DNA of 64,000 bases from Ustilago trichophora (Eukaryota > Basidiomycota > Ustilaginomycetes > Ustilaginales > Ustilaginaceae), in the NCBI GenBank assembly GCA_900323505.1, contig OOIN01000003.1, positions 1,550,001 through 1,614,000 on the forward strand. Reading direction: 5' to 3'. The notes beneath the pieces were generated by a model, which saw only the letters and a program-made list of their open reading frames with translations, did not search any database and had not been told where the DNA came from. A program made the translations under genes and the position numbers. Of this stretch, positions 28,510-39,589 are shown piece by piece (the first letter of the stretch is position 1; every line of letters begins with the position of its first letter).

Positions 28510-29490
28510 TCAAGGCGCACGAATGGTAGCCTTGGACAAGAGATACTGGTAAGGGGGGTTGCAGGCATCGACGGCGCCCTGCAAGTGTTCTGCGATCTTG
28601 GGCTTTGGCTTGTCGCCCTGCTGCTTTGCAGCGGGGGTCTCCTTCTTGAATCCGGTCGAGTTTTCGGCTGCGTTGTGGTAGCCGCCCCACTTTGCCCATT
28701 CGTCGACGGGGCCCGAGTCCCAGCTGAGCATTTCGGGGGAGAAGGGGATGCCCATTGCCTCGCAGTAGCTCTTGATGGCATGGTCTGGATGGGCGAGGAG
28801 TGTAGAGGCGTCGAGGAGGGGAGGTGGCTGAGGCTGCTGAACGGCGTGCTCATCGCCGGACTCGGTGTTGAAGGTGGAGTCGGGGTTGGAGATCCAGTCG
28901 TAGAGGATCTTGAGTTCGACGTAACCTGCATCAGCCTGGTCCCAGAACTCCCAACCGGAGGCTCCTTCTTGAACGCACTTCCAGTAACTGGGGATGGATT
29001 TTTCGGGCGTGCGGATGAGGAATGAGTGTCTGAACCTCTTCAGGATGGAAGTGGGGACGGTGGTTGGGTTCTCGATGACGGGAGCGTTGAAGTCAAAGGG
29101 TTTTGATGACGAAGCGTCGGCAGGGGCGGGGAAGACCTTGGACTCGGGGTGAAGTTGGTGAAGCAGATCGGCGGGGAAAAGACACTGGCCCATGTCTTTG
29201 AGGAAGACGTACTTGGGTGGCCAGGATTTGTTCTTGGAGATATCATCCTTGGTGGGGTTGAGCACCTTTTCGAGGACCTCGGTGACGGTGAGGTCGTAGT
29301 TGCCGGATGCTTTGGCGTGCTCATCAGAGAATCGACGGCAAGGGCGGTCCTTGCCAAGGTAGAAAGGGTCTCCGATGGGCTCGTGGAAGACCACGGTATC
29401 GGGACGCTGCATGAGCGAGCGCTCGAAGGCGGTAGAGCAGGAGCGCGGGTGCACCCAGATGACGATGGGAAGGGGTTGCTCGGACGACAT
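28510..29490 (-). CDS. Sulfotransferase-like P-loop protein
   Basis: A 326-residue single-exon protein from the ATG at 29490; the frame continues upstream only with a TTG. The N-terminal IVIWVHPRSCSTAFERS is a sulfotransferase 5'-phosphosulfate-binding loop variant, followed by VVFHEPIGDPFYLG. Further family-like blocks are YVFLKDMGQCL and RHSFLIRTPEKSIPSY, the latter matching the 3'-phosphate-binding region (RxP...S). Proteins of this type are common in fungi and usually unstudied; some bacterial relatives are annotated as branched-chain aminotransferase-like. A low-complexity Gln/Pro segment occurs near residues 228-240. PAPS use is inferred. Confidence 0.7.
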   Translation of the reverse strand: MSSEQPLPIVIWVHPRSCSTAFERSLMQRPDTVVFHEPIGDPFYLGKDRPCRRFSDEHAKASGNYDLTVTEVLEKVLNPTKDDISKNKSWPPKYVFLKDMGQCLFPADLLHQLHPESKVFPAPADASSSKPFDFNAPVIENPTTVPTSILKRFRHSFLIRTPEKSIPSYWKCVQEGASGWEFWDQADAGYVELKILYDWISNPDSTFNTESGDEHAVQQPQPPPLLDASTLLAHPDHAIKSYCEAMGIPFSPEMLSWDSGPVDEWAKWGGYHNAAENSTGFKKETPAAKQQGDKPKPKIAEHLQGAVDACNPPYQYLLSKATIRAP

Positions 29491-31861
29491 TTCGACGGAA
29501 AGTGTCAAGTTTGGATGGTGGTGAGAAGAGAAGGTTGCAATAGCTCAGCTGGTTTGTCTCAAGGCGCCGCAGTTGTGCTTCGGATCAAACCCGGCAGGGG
29601 TGTTGCGGTTCTGTACTGTATACGGATCAGGATCAGCATCGGAAGAAGCGAGGTGCAGCTGCGAGGCACATTGGTCCGTGTGTTTCTACCTGACAGCGTC
29701 CATTTGCAATCGACTGCAGCTCAACTGCCCGTGCACCTTTTAGACGCTTTCTCCTTGCTCTTTGCGCCCACCCATCGATTCGGCCCAATGTACTGTCACC
29801 TCACGAGCACATGTGCTGTGAGAAGCATGATTTGTACGAAATGCCAACAAACAGTGCAGGTGGCGGTTGGTTCGTTGACACAAAGTTTTCAGGTGGTCTT
29901 CGCTGGAAGGACGAGGTGGAAACCATGCACAGGGATCGATGGCTGCTGCGGTCTGCAGTGCGGTAAAACGGGCGGCTCATCTCGCAATTCCGTCCCTGAA
30001 TCGTGCAAGATTGCTTTTTGGAGTGGAATTTCATGCTCGCTACCAAACTACATTTGCACATCCTATCCTTTGGCAAGACGTCAGGCTTCTATGCCAGTTG
30101 AAACTATCATCGTCTTCACCATGCACCATAGAAGTGCCACAGCGCTAAGGAGAGGAATCGTGTCGCTGTGCTGTGTTTGTTGAGCAAGCGCCAAGCCGCT
30201 CCGTTGGTCCCGCTTGCGGACAATCAAAACTCTATGCAGCGTGATTCACAGATGCCTTCTGTCATGCTGCAGCTTTCCATTTCATTTTGTGCTTCCCGAT
30301 TAGGCCTCATTGTTGATGAAGATGTCCCGATCGAATCGGATCTGATAAATCGGCACCTTTCATCGGGAGAAGGTCGATTTGTTTGCCAGCAGAGAAAGCG
30401 ACGCAAAGAGGCAGTGCTCACTTCTCTTTCACCGATTTCGGGGGTCCTAAACAGTCAGCAAGACAGCTATTCGCTTTCGAAAGGGCGACAAACTTCTTCG
30501 TGATCATCTTTGTTCTGTTAAGCTTGGGCGAGAAAACGGTCGGAGCCAAGAGAAAGATCAGCTTGCCAACACGCGAGTCCTCGGCAGAAGCCCCTGTCTT
30601 CCCTTGCCAGAGATGGATAGGAGGCGCCAAGAGCGACTCACTACCTATGTCACGTCGTCTCAAGCCAGGTAAATTTCAGGAAAGCCGAAATATCCTTCTC
30701 TTGAGAACGTGCCAGCCATCAGCGGCATCTCTGCAACGGTCAACGACAACAGACAGCAGACAGCAGACAGAATGCGGAAAGGCCGGCGAGGGCGTAGTCT
30801 TCTAGAGCCTGTCGTTGCGCCTTGACCCCAGGACAAAAGCGGAGAAGGTGGTCAAAGGTTTGAGTAAGGTTTTGAGCGTTTCCAGCCCCGCTCTGGTTGA
30901 GATGCAGCCGACGCAAAAGGGCGTTGGAGCAAATTGGCTTCCTTTAAGACAAGTTTCGTGACGGTGACGGAGCAGAGGAGGAGTACCAACAACTTTCAGA
31001 CCGAGCGACATGCAGACAGACCATTGCACAGCTTGCTCTGACACTGAATTCGAATGGGATGGTGTGTCGGCTCATGCTCGGAGCGCGGCTTTTCGACCCT
31101 TTTTTGGGCACTTCCACGAGCTGCAGCAAGGCGGTGTTGCAGTACACTTAGCTACTGTATACAGAAAGGGAAGAGAAAGAGGAAGGCAGCATGCACGGCC
31201 AACTCAAACAGCTTCACACGCGGGGTTCCGCATGGATAAAGCCCCAATTTCGTCTGTGCTCTCCTGCGTGTGCTTGCTCACGTTAGGCAAGAGCAGTGTT
31301 GGTTACTGACAATCCAAGGTTGTCGTCGTTCCTTTGTCACCTTCGAGGTCATCCAATTCGCATCATCACCATTCTCCACTACCACCACCACCTACCACCC
31401 CTCCTCATCACATCTGTAACCGGCCTGGGACCATCGACCATCGCTCTGTGTGCTGGACCTAGACCCACCCACGAATTGTTTATACTTTCTTCTCATCCCC
31501 AAACCCATCTTGCGCGACATTTCATTTCCACTCTGCTCGGCATCTTCTCTCCGTGGACCTGATTTTCTGGAACCCTCTCTTCGCTACTCGACCCATCGCA
31601 ACGACGTCACTCGAGATCACCAGCTCGCTCTCAACAGAGACTCACCTTCAACGACCTCTGAACATCATCTTACCACCTTCGTCCCAATTCGACTCGCCGG
31701 TCGAGCCTCCTACCCCTCACAGCCCACATCATCTGCAGCCTTTCTTGTGTAGCTTTGTCTATTTAGGCGTGTTCATCCCGCCGAGAAAGCATCGTGCAGC
31801 GGATACGAGCCAACTCTCCTCCTTAGCTCCCACGTAGAGCATTGGCGCTCTATCTGTCACA
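29491..31861. other. Divergent intergenic region, 2.4 kb
   Basis: Between the sulfotransferase-like gene (-) and the NIPA-type transporter gene (+). Only short incoherent frames are present. From about 31370 to 31861 the sequence is C/T- and CA-rich and probably the transporter's leader. I see no RNA gene. Confidence 0.5.
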
Positions 31862-33844
31862 ATGTCTTCCACTGTCGCGACAATAACGCAGACCGCCACT
31901 GCGGCGCCCACATCCTCAATAGATGCGGCAGATGCCGCCAAAGCCTCCGCATCGTCGGCAGTACACTCTCTATCCAAGGCCATCGCATCCGCATCAGCAG
32001 CACTCACATCCGAGAGCGCCATCGCAGCAGGCAACGAAGCCAACCCGCCGGCATTCAAATATGTTGGTCTCGCGCTCGCAGTCGGTTCGGGTGTCCTTAT
32101 TGGTTCCTCCTTTGTCTTTAAGAAGAAAGGCTTGCTTGCTGCTCAGAAGAAGTATGAAACTGCAGCCGGAGAAGGCCATGCCTACCTCAAGTCTCCCATG
32201 TGGTGGACGGGTATGATCGTCATGGTGTTTGGAGAGATCTTCAACTTTGTCGCATATGCCTTCGCAGACGCTGTCCTCGTTACCCCGCTGGGTGCCCTCT
32301 CGGTCGTCATTTGTGCTGTCCTGTCGTCCATCTTCCTCAAGGAGAAGCTGACCCTCTTTGGCAAAGTAGGCTGCTTCCTCTGCATTGTCGGATCCGTCAT
32401 CATCGCTCTCAACGCACCCACATCCCACGTTGGCGGCAAGATCACCGAGTTCCAGAAGCTCTTCCTTGCACCCGGCTTCCTCACATGGGCAGGTGTCTGC
32501 ATCGTCGCTTCGTTGGTGCTCATCTTTGTCTTTGCGCCCAAGTACGGCAAGAAGCACATGATGATCTACATCACCGTTTGCAGTCTCATCGGTGGCCTCA
32601 GTGTCAGTGTCACCTCTGGTCTCGGATCCGCCATTCTCCTCTCCATCCGTGGGCAGAATCAGTTCAAGCACTGGTTCATCTACTTCCTCCTCGGATTCGT
32701 CGTCGTCACGCTGCTGGTCGAGATCAATTACCTCAACAAGGCGCTAGAGCTCTTCAACACTGCCACGGTGACACCGACGTATTACGTTATCTTCACCGGA
32801 GCCACATTGATCACATCGATCATCCTACAGCAGGGACTCAACGCATCTGTCATCGACATCATCACACTCGTGATGGGCTTCCTTGTCATTTGTGCAGGTA
32901 TCGTCCTGCTGCAGTTGAGCAAGATCGACCCGGACGAGCTGCAGGACAAGCCAGGTCTGGACCGCGATACCACGCTGCTCATCCGTGCCAGTCACTCCGT
33001 CATCTCCCATGGCGGTGAAAAGGCCGAATCGTCGGCTTATGAAGACCCTGGTGTCGATACAGTACGAGGAGGTATGGGCATTGTCGGCTCTATGATCCGT
33101 GCACGCAGCTCTCGTCGCCTTAGTTCAGCCGGCTCATGGAGACATCACAGTGCTGCTGACGAGTACACCTTGCGAAGTCGCAACAATCTCCCACTCACTA
33201 CCCACGGTGCAGGCAACATCGAGAGGTACCAACTCCAAGATTCACCGCTGTCGCCACACACGATGCACCGCGACAGCTCTGCGCTCACAGTGCCTGGGAC
33301 TCCCAGTCGCAGGGAGACGACGATTTCGTTCGAACCTGGCGCAGACTCTCCCCACGGCCATCACGCAGTCGAAGCACCCACAATCACCCAGTTTGGAGCC
33401 CTCAACAACAACAACAATACGCTGCATTCGATCAAAGAGTCTTCCAATGGCAGCGGCCGCAGTGCCGAAGATTCCGGTTCCAACAACACTGCATCCCAAC
33501 ATTCGGCCGTGTATGTCGACCCATACGCACCCCGGGCCCACTCTCCGCTATCACCCACGATGCCTCGGTCTGAAGGCGCACCCGATATCCGCAACATGTG
33601 GGATCAACCGGACATGAGCTACACCTCCTCCCCCGATGCTTCCCCAGCGTCCGAGGAGGACGAGTACTCGATTCGTGCCGTAGCTTCCTCCGCAGATGCC
33701 GATCAAAGAGGTAGCACCCGAAGCAAGACGAAGGACTATCCCAAGATTAAGCCCCGTTCAGCGTCCAAGTCGCTCGCTGCCAAGGGAAGTAGCGATGAGG
33801 ATGAGGCTGAGGAGTTGCTCAGTCCCAGGCTGGGGTACAGGTAG
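31862..33844 (+). CDS. NIPA-type magnesium transporter
   Basis: A 660-residue single-exon protein. Residues ~60-360 carry nine hydrophobic helices of the NIPA/DMT fold, with the diagnostic FVFKKKGLL, MWWTGMIVMVFGEIFNF, FADAVLVTPLGALSVV and SSIFLKEKL blocks. These correspond closely to animal NIPA proteins, which transport Mg2+ at the plasma membrane or endosomes. The N-terminal ~55 residues are Ala/Ser/Thr-rich. The C-terminal ~300 residues are a hydrophilic Ser/His/Pro-rich cytosolic tail with many SP and TP sites, a likely phosphorylated regulatory region. The start is in cacaATGtc. Confidence 0.92.
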   Translation: MSSTVATITQTATAAPTSSIDAADAAKASASSAVHSLSKAIASASAALTSESAIAAGNEANPPAFKYVGLALAVGSGVLIGSSFVFKKKGLLAAQKKYETAAGEGHAYLKSPMWWTGMIVMVFGEIFNFVAYAFADAVLVTPLGALSVVICAVLSSIFLKEKLTLFGKVGCFLCIVGSVIIALNAPTSHVGGKITEFQKLFLAPGFLTWAGVCIVASLVLIFVFAPKYGKKHMMIYITVCSLIGGLSVSVTSGLGSAILLSIRGQNQFKHWFIYFLLGFVVVTLLVEINYLNKALELFNTATVTPTYYVIFTGATLITSIILQQGLNASVIDIITLVMGFLVICAGIVLLQLSKIDPDELQDKPGLDRDTTLLIRASHSVISHGGEKAESSAYEDPGVDTVRGGMGIVGSMIRARSSRRLSSAGSWRHHSAADEYTLRSRNNLPLTTHGAGNIERYQLQDSPLSPHTMHRDSSALTVPGTPSRRETTISFEPGADSPHGHHAVEAPTITQFGALNNNNNTLHSIKESSNGSGRSAEDSGSNNTASQHSAVYVDPYAPRAHSPLSPTMPRSEGAPDIRNMWDQPDMSYTSSPDASPASEEDEYSIRAVASSADADQRGSTRSKTKDYPKIKPRSASKSLAAKGSSDEDEAEELLSPRLGYR

Positions 33845-34469
33845 AGAATCACGGCTCTCATCATGACTTTTTCATGCTTTTGTTTAGACTTTCATCCCTT
33901 TTTCAATGGACAATTTTGCACGTATAGATGGCACCGAGAGACGACAGTCTGCGAACTCATGTGATGAGCAGCGGTTTGGGTCAATGTGAAGTGCTTAGAG
34001 AGAAAGCAAGTGTGTTGAGAGGGAAAGCCAAGAGAGAGCCGGAGCGGGTTCAAAAAGTTCGGAAGCTGGAAAACGTGTGTACTACTACTGTATGATTTCA
34101 TGATACAGCTGTAGCAGGCCAACCGTCTCGCGTTCGGGTTTGTCTTGGCTTTTTTTAGTCGGAATGCAGCTGACGATCACCAACCAAGACCCTGAAATTG
34201 GAATGAAATCCTGACGAGAGTTGTTCCGGCTTTGGATTACCTGAACCATTCCCGGAAAGAAGAAGAAGCTCTAGACCTCCACTGCGCACACTCCATCATC
34301 ATCTTTCATTCTCGCCCACGACGTATTCCTCGATAACAATCGACGTATCCTACCATTGTAAGGTCTCGATATTCGTTAGCGGTCACGATGCTCTGTCGTT
34401 GAGCTTGTCACCAAGATACCTGTTTAGAGCGCCTTTTGCTGGACTCACCTACCTGGAGAGCGCATCGAG
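33845..34469. other. Intergenic spacer, tandem genes
   Basis: 625 bp between the NIPA-type and HEM25 genes. AT-rich after the first stop; no gene seen. Confidence 0.5.
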
Positions 34470-35660
34470 ATGGCGGCAACAGCTTCAAGCGATGGCGCCT
34501 CGGCGGCGATGCCTATCGCATCCAGTAGCACCGTAAAGCTCGCCTCACCGTCACCATCCAAACTAGCCTCGATCCCACCCTACGCAACATTAGCTTTCGG
34601 CGCACTTTCCGGTTTCGCATCCTGCGTCCTTCTCCAACCCTTCGACCTGCTCAAAACTCGTCTTCAACAGCTCGACCATTCGCCATCGACCACCACCCCA
34701 CAAGCGCAGTATCAATCTCGAACACAGAAACTTGTCGCCATCACACGGCAGATCATAAACGCCCAGGGCTACCGAGGTCTGTGGCGGGGTACCACCCCAA
34801 CAGTGATCCGCAATGTTCCCGGAGTGGCATTGTACTTCTACTCGGTCTCGCATCTGCGTGGCGTCGTTAGTCAGCGTCAAATCCCACTGCTCTCCGTCAA
34901 GGTCAATTCGGCAGATTCTAGCGCTGGCTCTTCGACACTGGCCAAACTCTCGACTACGGGCAACTTGTTAACGGGAGCAGTGGCGAGAGTTAGCGTTGGG
35001 TTCATCCTATCACCCGTGACGGTGGTAAAAGCTAGATTTGAGAGTAGCAACTTTTCCGCCACCACCGAACGAACTCTCCTATCCTCAATGAGAGAGATAC
35101 GTGCCCAATCAGGATTCAAAGGATTTTTCCAAGGTTTCACGGCAACAGCATTGCGCGATGCACCGTATGCCGGGTTGTACTTGGCTCTGTACGAAGGATG
35201 CAAGACCAACTTGTCTTCCATATCGCAGGGGTTAGGGACAGGTAATTGGATGGTTGTCAGTGGTAGTGGATTGCTAGCTGGAACTTTGGCAACCGTGATC
35301 ACCCATCCTTTTGACATCATCAAGACAAGGATGCAGACTACCCCGCCCGAAGTCTTAAACCGGATCGCACAGGTGCATAATCCCACCAACACCACCGCTC
35401 CAATTTCAATAGCAGTAGACGGATCGAATAGAGCGTTGAGGAAACCTTCGGTTTGGGGCATGACCAAGCATCTCTGGGCGACTAGTGGGCCAAGGGCGTT
35501 GTTGGATGGGTTGGGATTGAGATGTGCACGAAAGGCGGCCAGTTCGGCGATAGGATGGAGCATCTTTGAGGGCGGGAGAAGTTGGTATACCGAACGAGAG
35601 GCTAAGCGAGCACAGGCTTCGGTGACTCAGACGAGGACGCTAGATCACAAACAGGTGTAA
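34470..35660 (+). CDS. HEM25: Mitochondrial glycine carrier Hem25 (SLC25A38 family)
   Basis: A 396-residue single-exon mitochondrial carrier. The first repeat (GALSGFASCVLLQPFDLLKTRLQQ region, PFDLLKTR) is characteristic of SLC25A38/Hem25, as is RGLWRGTTPTVIRNVPGVA. Repeat 2 has SPVTVVKARFES and FKGFFQGFTATALRDAPYAG, and repeat 3 THPFDIIKTRMQ. Hem25 imports glycine into mitochondria for 5-aminolevulinate synthesis, the first step of haem biosynthesis. Compared with the ~300-residue family norm it carries an N-terminal extension of about 45 residues and loop insertions near residues 70-90 and 295-320. It converges on the START-domain gene 215 bp downstream. Confidence 0.9.
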   Translation: MAATASSDGASAAMPIASSSTVKLASPSPSKLASIPPYATLAFGALSGFASCVLLQPFDLLKTRLQQLDHSPSTTTPQAQYQSRTQKLVAITRQIINAQGYRGLWRGTTPTVIRNVPGVALYFYSVSHLRGVVSQRQIPLLSVKVNSADSSAGSSTLAKLSTTGNLLTGAVARVSVGFILSPVTVVKARFESSNFSATTERTLLSSMREIRAQSGFKGFFQGFTATALRDAPYAGLYLALYEGCKTNLSSISQGLGTGNWMVVSGSGLLAGTLATVITHPFDIIKTRMQTTPPEVLNRIAQVHNPTNTTAPISIAVDGSNRALRKPSVWGMTKHLWATSGPRALLDGLGLRCARKAASSAIGWSIFEGGRSWYTEREAKRAQASVTQTRTLDHKQV

Positions 35661-35875
35661 GAAGATGCAAATAAAACAAACATGTACACTAGAAGATGGG
35701 GCTCCATCAGAATACTCCACTCCACCTATAACACACTCCGAGAGGGCCACAGAGGCTGACTGTTGTGCGTGTAAGCCGACGGTGCTCGAAGTCAGAAGAC
35801 AAGATTGGGATTGAGAGTGCGAATCTAGAAACTAATACAGAGCAAAGAAAAAAGTGTGTGTGGGTGGACCCGCTC

Positions 35876-36892
35876 TTAAGGGGTGAAGACAAGCGAGAAG
35901 CCCTTACCCTTCGCTCCCTCCTTGACCTCGACAGTGACCACGGCAGCCTCCTGGTCGACAGTCGCAGTGACGTCGTCCTTTGCATCGCCCTCTACAGCCA
36001 CGTTGAGAGTAGGGTAGAGTCTCTGGTTGTCATACTTGAGCTTCAACGTCTCTGCACCGTTTGCGTGGTACCAGACGGACCACCTCTTTTCGCCACTTGT
36101 GGCCTCGGTACCGTCGCCATCCTCGTACTCAGAGTAGATGAGGGTGCTGACAGCTGCCGATTTCTCGCCCTCCTCCTGGGCTGCGTCGTACGGGAGGTGA
36201 CCTGCAGAGTAGTAGACGTCACGCACGCGACCAACGCACATGGGGGTTTCGGTGGCGACCATGGAAACGACGGATGTAGGGAGGGAACCGTTGAGGTGAA
36301 TCTTGACGACATACTCGAGCTTGGTGTCATTGCCCTGCTTGACAAGGTCCCATGCGGATACTTCGAGTGTAGCACGGGTGCGGGATTTCGAGTAGGATCC
36401 TGCCTCGTCGACGTACTGATCCGCATCGACAGAGGTCTGGATCACCGTGATGCGATCTCCGTTGTTGTGAACAGTGTTTTCCTGGACACCGACGATGTCT
36501 CTCGCCCAGACAAAGTAAGAGGGAGACTTGAGGTAGGTGTAGAACAAGAACTGCTGAGGGCCATATCGCTCGAGTTGGGCAGCAGCGTCGAATCGAGGAT
36601 CCCACTTTTTACGCATACCGGGCTGCTGGATCACAGCAAGGACCTGCGAGGGGGTGGCATTCTCAACAATGGTAACACCTTTGACGATGGGAACGTCGTA
36701 GGCGTTTTCAGGGTTGGTCTTTTTGAAGAGCTTGACCTCTTCGCGTTCACCAGCGTCTTCCCACTCGGATTCCTTGGAGGGGTCGTTCTGCTCGGCAAAC
36801 TGCGCTTTGGCCTTTTCGAGCGCCGCGGCGTACTCGGAGGGGATGGGGAGGTAGCTATCCTGACGTTGGGGGCTGGGCAAGTCGAGCGTCAT
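35876..36892 (-). CDS. START-domain lipid-transfer-like protein
   Basis: A 338-residue single-exon protein. The region from about residue 60 to 280 has START-domain character: PSQVLAVIQQPGMRKKWDPRFDAA corresponds to the conserved xxRxxWD block, followed by YLKSPSYFVWARDIVG, ITVIQTSVDADQYV and a C-terminal long strand/helix region. The C-terminal ~50 residues are acidic and beta-rich. There is no signal peptide or membrane helix, so a cytosolic lipid-binding role is inferred. A long antisense frame over it is a codon-bias shadow. Confidence 0.8.
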   Translation of the reverse strand: MTLDLPSPQRQDSYLPIPSEYAAALEKAKAQFAEQNDPSKESEWEDAGEREEVKLFKKTNPENAYDVPIVKGVTIVENATPSQVLAVIQQPGMRKKWDPRFDAAAQLERYGPQQFLFYTYLKSPSYFVWARDIVGVQENTVHNNGDRITVIQTSVDADQYVDEAGSYSKSRTRATLEVSAWDLVKQGNDTKLEYVVKIHLNGSLPTSVVSMVATETPMCVGRVRDVYYSAGHLPYDAAQEEGEKSAAVSTLIYSEYEDGDGTEATSGEKRWSVWYHANGAETLKLKYDNQRLYPTLNVAVEGDAKDDVTATVDQEAAVVTVEVKEGAKGKGFSLVFTP

Positions 36893-38373
36893 CTTGAATA
36901 TAGTGTGCGGAGTGCGAGTGGGGAAAAGCTCTTTGAGTGGTGGTTGATGATGATGAAGGGGAGAAGACTAGGCTGGATGATGGAGCCTTGAACAGATCAA
37001 ATACGAGACTCGAGCTCAGAAATCTCTCTTTCTCTCTCTCTCTCTCTCTCGTCGGCTAACGTTTTGAGGATGTCACGAGTGGCTACTTGTCACATTTCTT
37101 CTGTTGGCTGGCTGAGCTGCAGGTGGGTGAGTATCCGCCCGCCACACACCGCACTGATCTACGCTGCACTGCGGGGCGGCGGCCGGCCATTGATTGCGAG
37201 GCTGAGACAGTTAGAGGAGTAAGAGGATGCGGAGTTGTCCTCCACAGATCCACACACACACACGCACACACACACAGACCACCTTGGCACACAAATTTGA
37301 TTTTGCACAAAAAGCGGGGAATATGTAAAGCAGAACAAAGAGGTCTGTGAAAGCTCAAACATAACTCCTAAGCGAGAGGGTTGCACTCTACACTCGCCCG
37401 GAAATGCTCTTCATCGCCGACCGGCCCTGTGCCTTCTTCACTAAGCTTCATCTTTAGGAGTAACTTACTGTACAGTACAGTACCTGGGAGAGCTTGGGCT
37501 CGAACCTCGTCTGACGTGTGAAGTCTGAGAGTATCAAGGTTGGATCGCGAAGAAAAGGCTTTGATCAGAAGAGGCTTGGTGTACCACCAGCCGTACATCT
37601 CCGCGTGGCTTGAGAAGGAATGAATTTATGGCGTGGTGGCAACCTTGTCCACCACCGACCAGGTGGTCCTTTTTCAACATGTGTCCACTTTTCTTCGGAT
37701 GGTGTTTCGCTCCAACCGGAATTGTCGTCGGCTCCAAGCACGGCCGAAGGCTTACCATGGAGCTTCTCGCACCATTTGGAACTTGTTTTGTAACTTGGTC
37801 GGAAACGGTGTTGTGGTACAAGGCGATGATGTTGCTTCCGCACGTTACACCATATGCACGTTCAGGACCGACTTTCCTCATAAAAGCTTGCTAGGTTCCT
37901 GGCAAATGTCTTCCAAGCGTGCCTACTAGGACAATGGTCCGGCGTTGGACATGTGTGCAGCTATAGACAAGGAAGGCTAAGTGGGCGGATGAAGTAGAGG
38001 TCTAGAAGGCCGTGATGTTGGTTTGTGATTTTGGTGTCTCGCAGTGCGCAAGCTCGTGGCATTGACTCAGCACGACATCTAGCCTTCCGATGGCCGCTTG
38101 ATCGGAACTTTTTGACAGAATGAGATTGTAGCAGGGTGCTTCGAAGTCACATTGTCACAGAACCCAAAGTCCTCGCTCGGCGATCAGCGAAAGCTACCTG
38201 AACAAACAACATCGACCGGCAGAAGGCGATGATGTTGATTTCGCACTCATTCCGTTCGCTGCTTCCATGTCTTCGCAAGAATCACACTTCACGCTCTTTC
38301 AGAGTCCACAGGATACAAAAGCTCCGGTGCACGAGCACAGACTGCACACAAGATTCCCGAGCATGTCATACCA
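36893..38373. other. Intergenic region with CT and CA repeats
   Basis: 1.5 kb between two minus-strand genes. It includes a CT run (37031-37050) and a CA-rich run (37250-37276). A chance B-box-like word near 37490-37500 lacks tRNA structure. No gene recognised. Confidence 0.5.
37031..37050. repeat. (CT)n microsatellite
   Basis: Pure CT run in the 5' flank of the START-domain gene. Confidence 0.9.
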
Positions 38374-39161
38374 TCATCTTGACATTTTGTCATAACGTCG
38401 GAAAGTTAGCCTTCCAGCTCCAACTACTCTGCTTCGTACTCTCTCCACCTGCCGACCCGCCGTCCTCTCTGGCTTTCTTTCCCTCGTCACGATCTGTTGG
38501 TGCATCCTGTCCGTCAAGCGCAATAACCATCCCCCTTGCGCATAAAACTCACGCTTCCACACGGCCACATTCTTCTTGACCTCCTCCAACAACCATTCCG
38601 CCACCACGAAAGCCTCTTTCCGGTGTGGCGAACTGACGGCGATCAGAATGCTACATTCTCCCACTGCTACTTCGCCCAGTCGATGGGCTATGTAGCATCG
38701 TGTTACACGGTCCTCTTCCTCCTCTGAGATGGAATGAGGGGCGGCGTTGGCAGATCGTGGGATGGGGTTGTTCAAGAACGGTACATAGGTGTGTGCTTTC
38801 TCCAGTAATGAGGAGAGCGTCTTCAGCGCAAGAGAGGTATACGCTTCGTATTCAAGCCTAGTCACTTGCTTTCCTAACGTGACCAGATGCAAACGAGTGA
38901 GACGATGTCAGCGCGGTAAACGTTGCCTGCTTTTGAATATACTCGGGTCTTACCTTTGAACGAATCCCGAGTAGTTCCACTGAAGAGCACCGTCGCTCCA
39001 GCACCGTCATCCGCAACAAATCGTATCGCTTCCTTTTCCTGGAGCTCGTCGTACGTCAGCACCGCTTCGTCTCCATGACTGCTCTTGATGCTGCCTGACA
39101 CCGAGGATGGCGGATATGCCAATAATGTGCTCGATCCTGCATCTGCTGGTGCTGATGTCAT
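38374..39161 (-). CDS. MOCS2B: Molybdopterin synthase catalytic subunit (MoaE/MOCS2B)
   Basis: Two exons, 39161..38954 and 38873..38374, split by an 80-nt intron (donor GTAAGA, acceptor TTAG), give 235 residues. The first exon ends in VLFSGTTRDSFKG and the second continues KQVTRLEYEAYTSLALKTL, the MoaE signature. Then come AHRLGEVAVGECSILIAVSSPHR and KKNVAVWKREFY, which carry the conserved Arg, His and Lys residues of the active site. MoaE, with MoaD, inserts dithiolene sulfurs into precursor Z for molybdenum cofactor. The C-terminal ~50 residues are an Arg-rich extension (for example RKPERTAGRQVERVRSR) absent from bacterial MoaE. The start is the ATG in frame before SAPADAGSS. Confidence 0.9.
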
Positions 39162-39589
39162 TGTTGGTAGGTATGTCGAGGAAGCAACGGTCAGAATGTT
39201 AGTTATGGGTTGACAAGGCGTCTCGAGACCCTGATTTGAGATTTGATATGATTCCGCAACGCGCACTCCGGCTATCAATCCGGACAAATTCGCGCTTTCT
39301 TCTCGTTCAGGGTCCTCGCAACTCGATGTTTCGCTAAGTCTATTTCCCGCCTATCTGTGAGCGCTTGACATCCGTATATCTCACCTCGGCCATCTGTCTC
39401 ACACGTCTGCACGAGCAACGCAACATGGACTGGGGGCAGACTGGTAACAATGCGATTCCAAACAACGTAACGTTTCATAACTTCAAAGATGGGCATACGA
39501 GAACGAACGCAGGCGAAGACTCCTTGTCTAGCTGCTCACTGCATTCTCGCTTTTGACCGGAACATTAGGCCTTCTGCGGGAGCCGACGC
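39162..39589. other. Intergenic spacer, tandem minus-strand genes
   Basis: 428 bp between the MOCS2B start and the RNase stop. No gene seen. Confidence 0.5.

Noticed and set aside
35765..36991. 408-codon plus-strand open frame
   Set aside because: Antisense to the START-domain gene; a codon-bias shadow.
37490..37505. GGTTCGAG word on the minus strand suggesting a tRNA B box
   Set aside because: No A box at proper spacing, no foldable arms and no T-run terminator.
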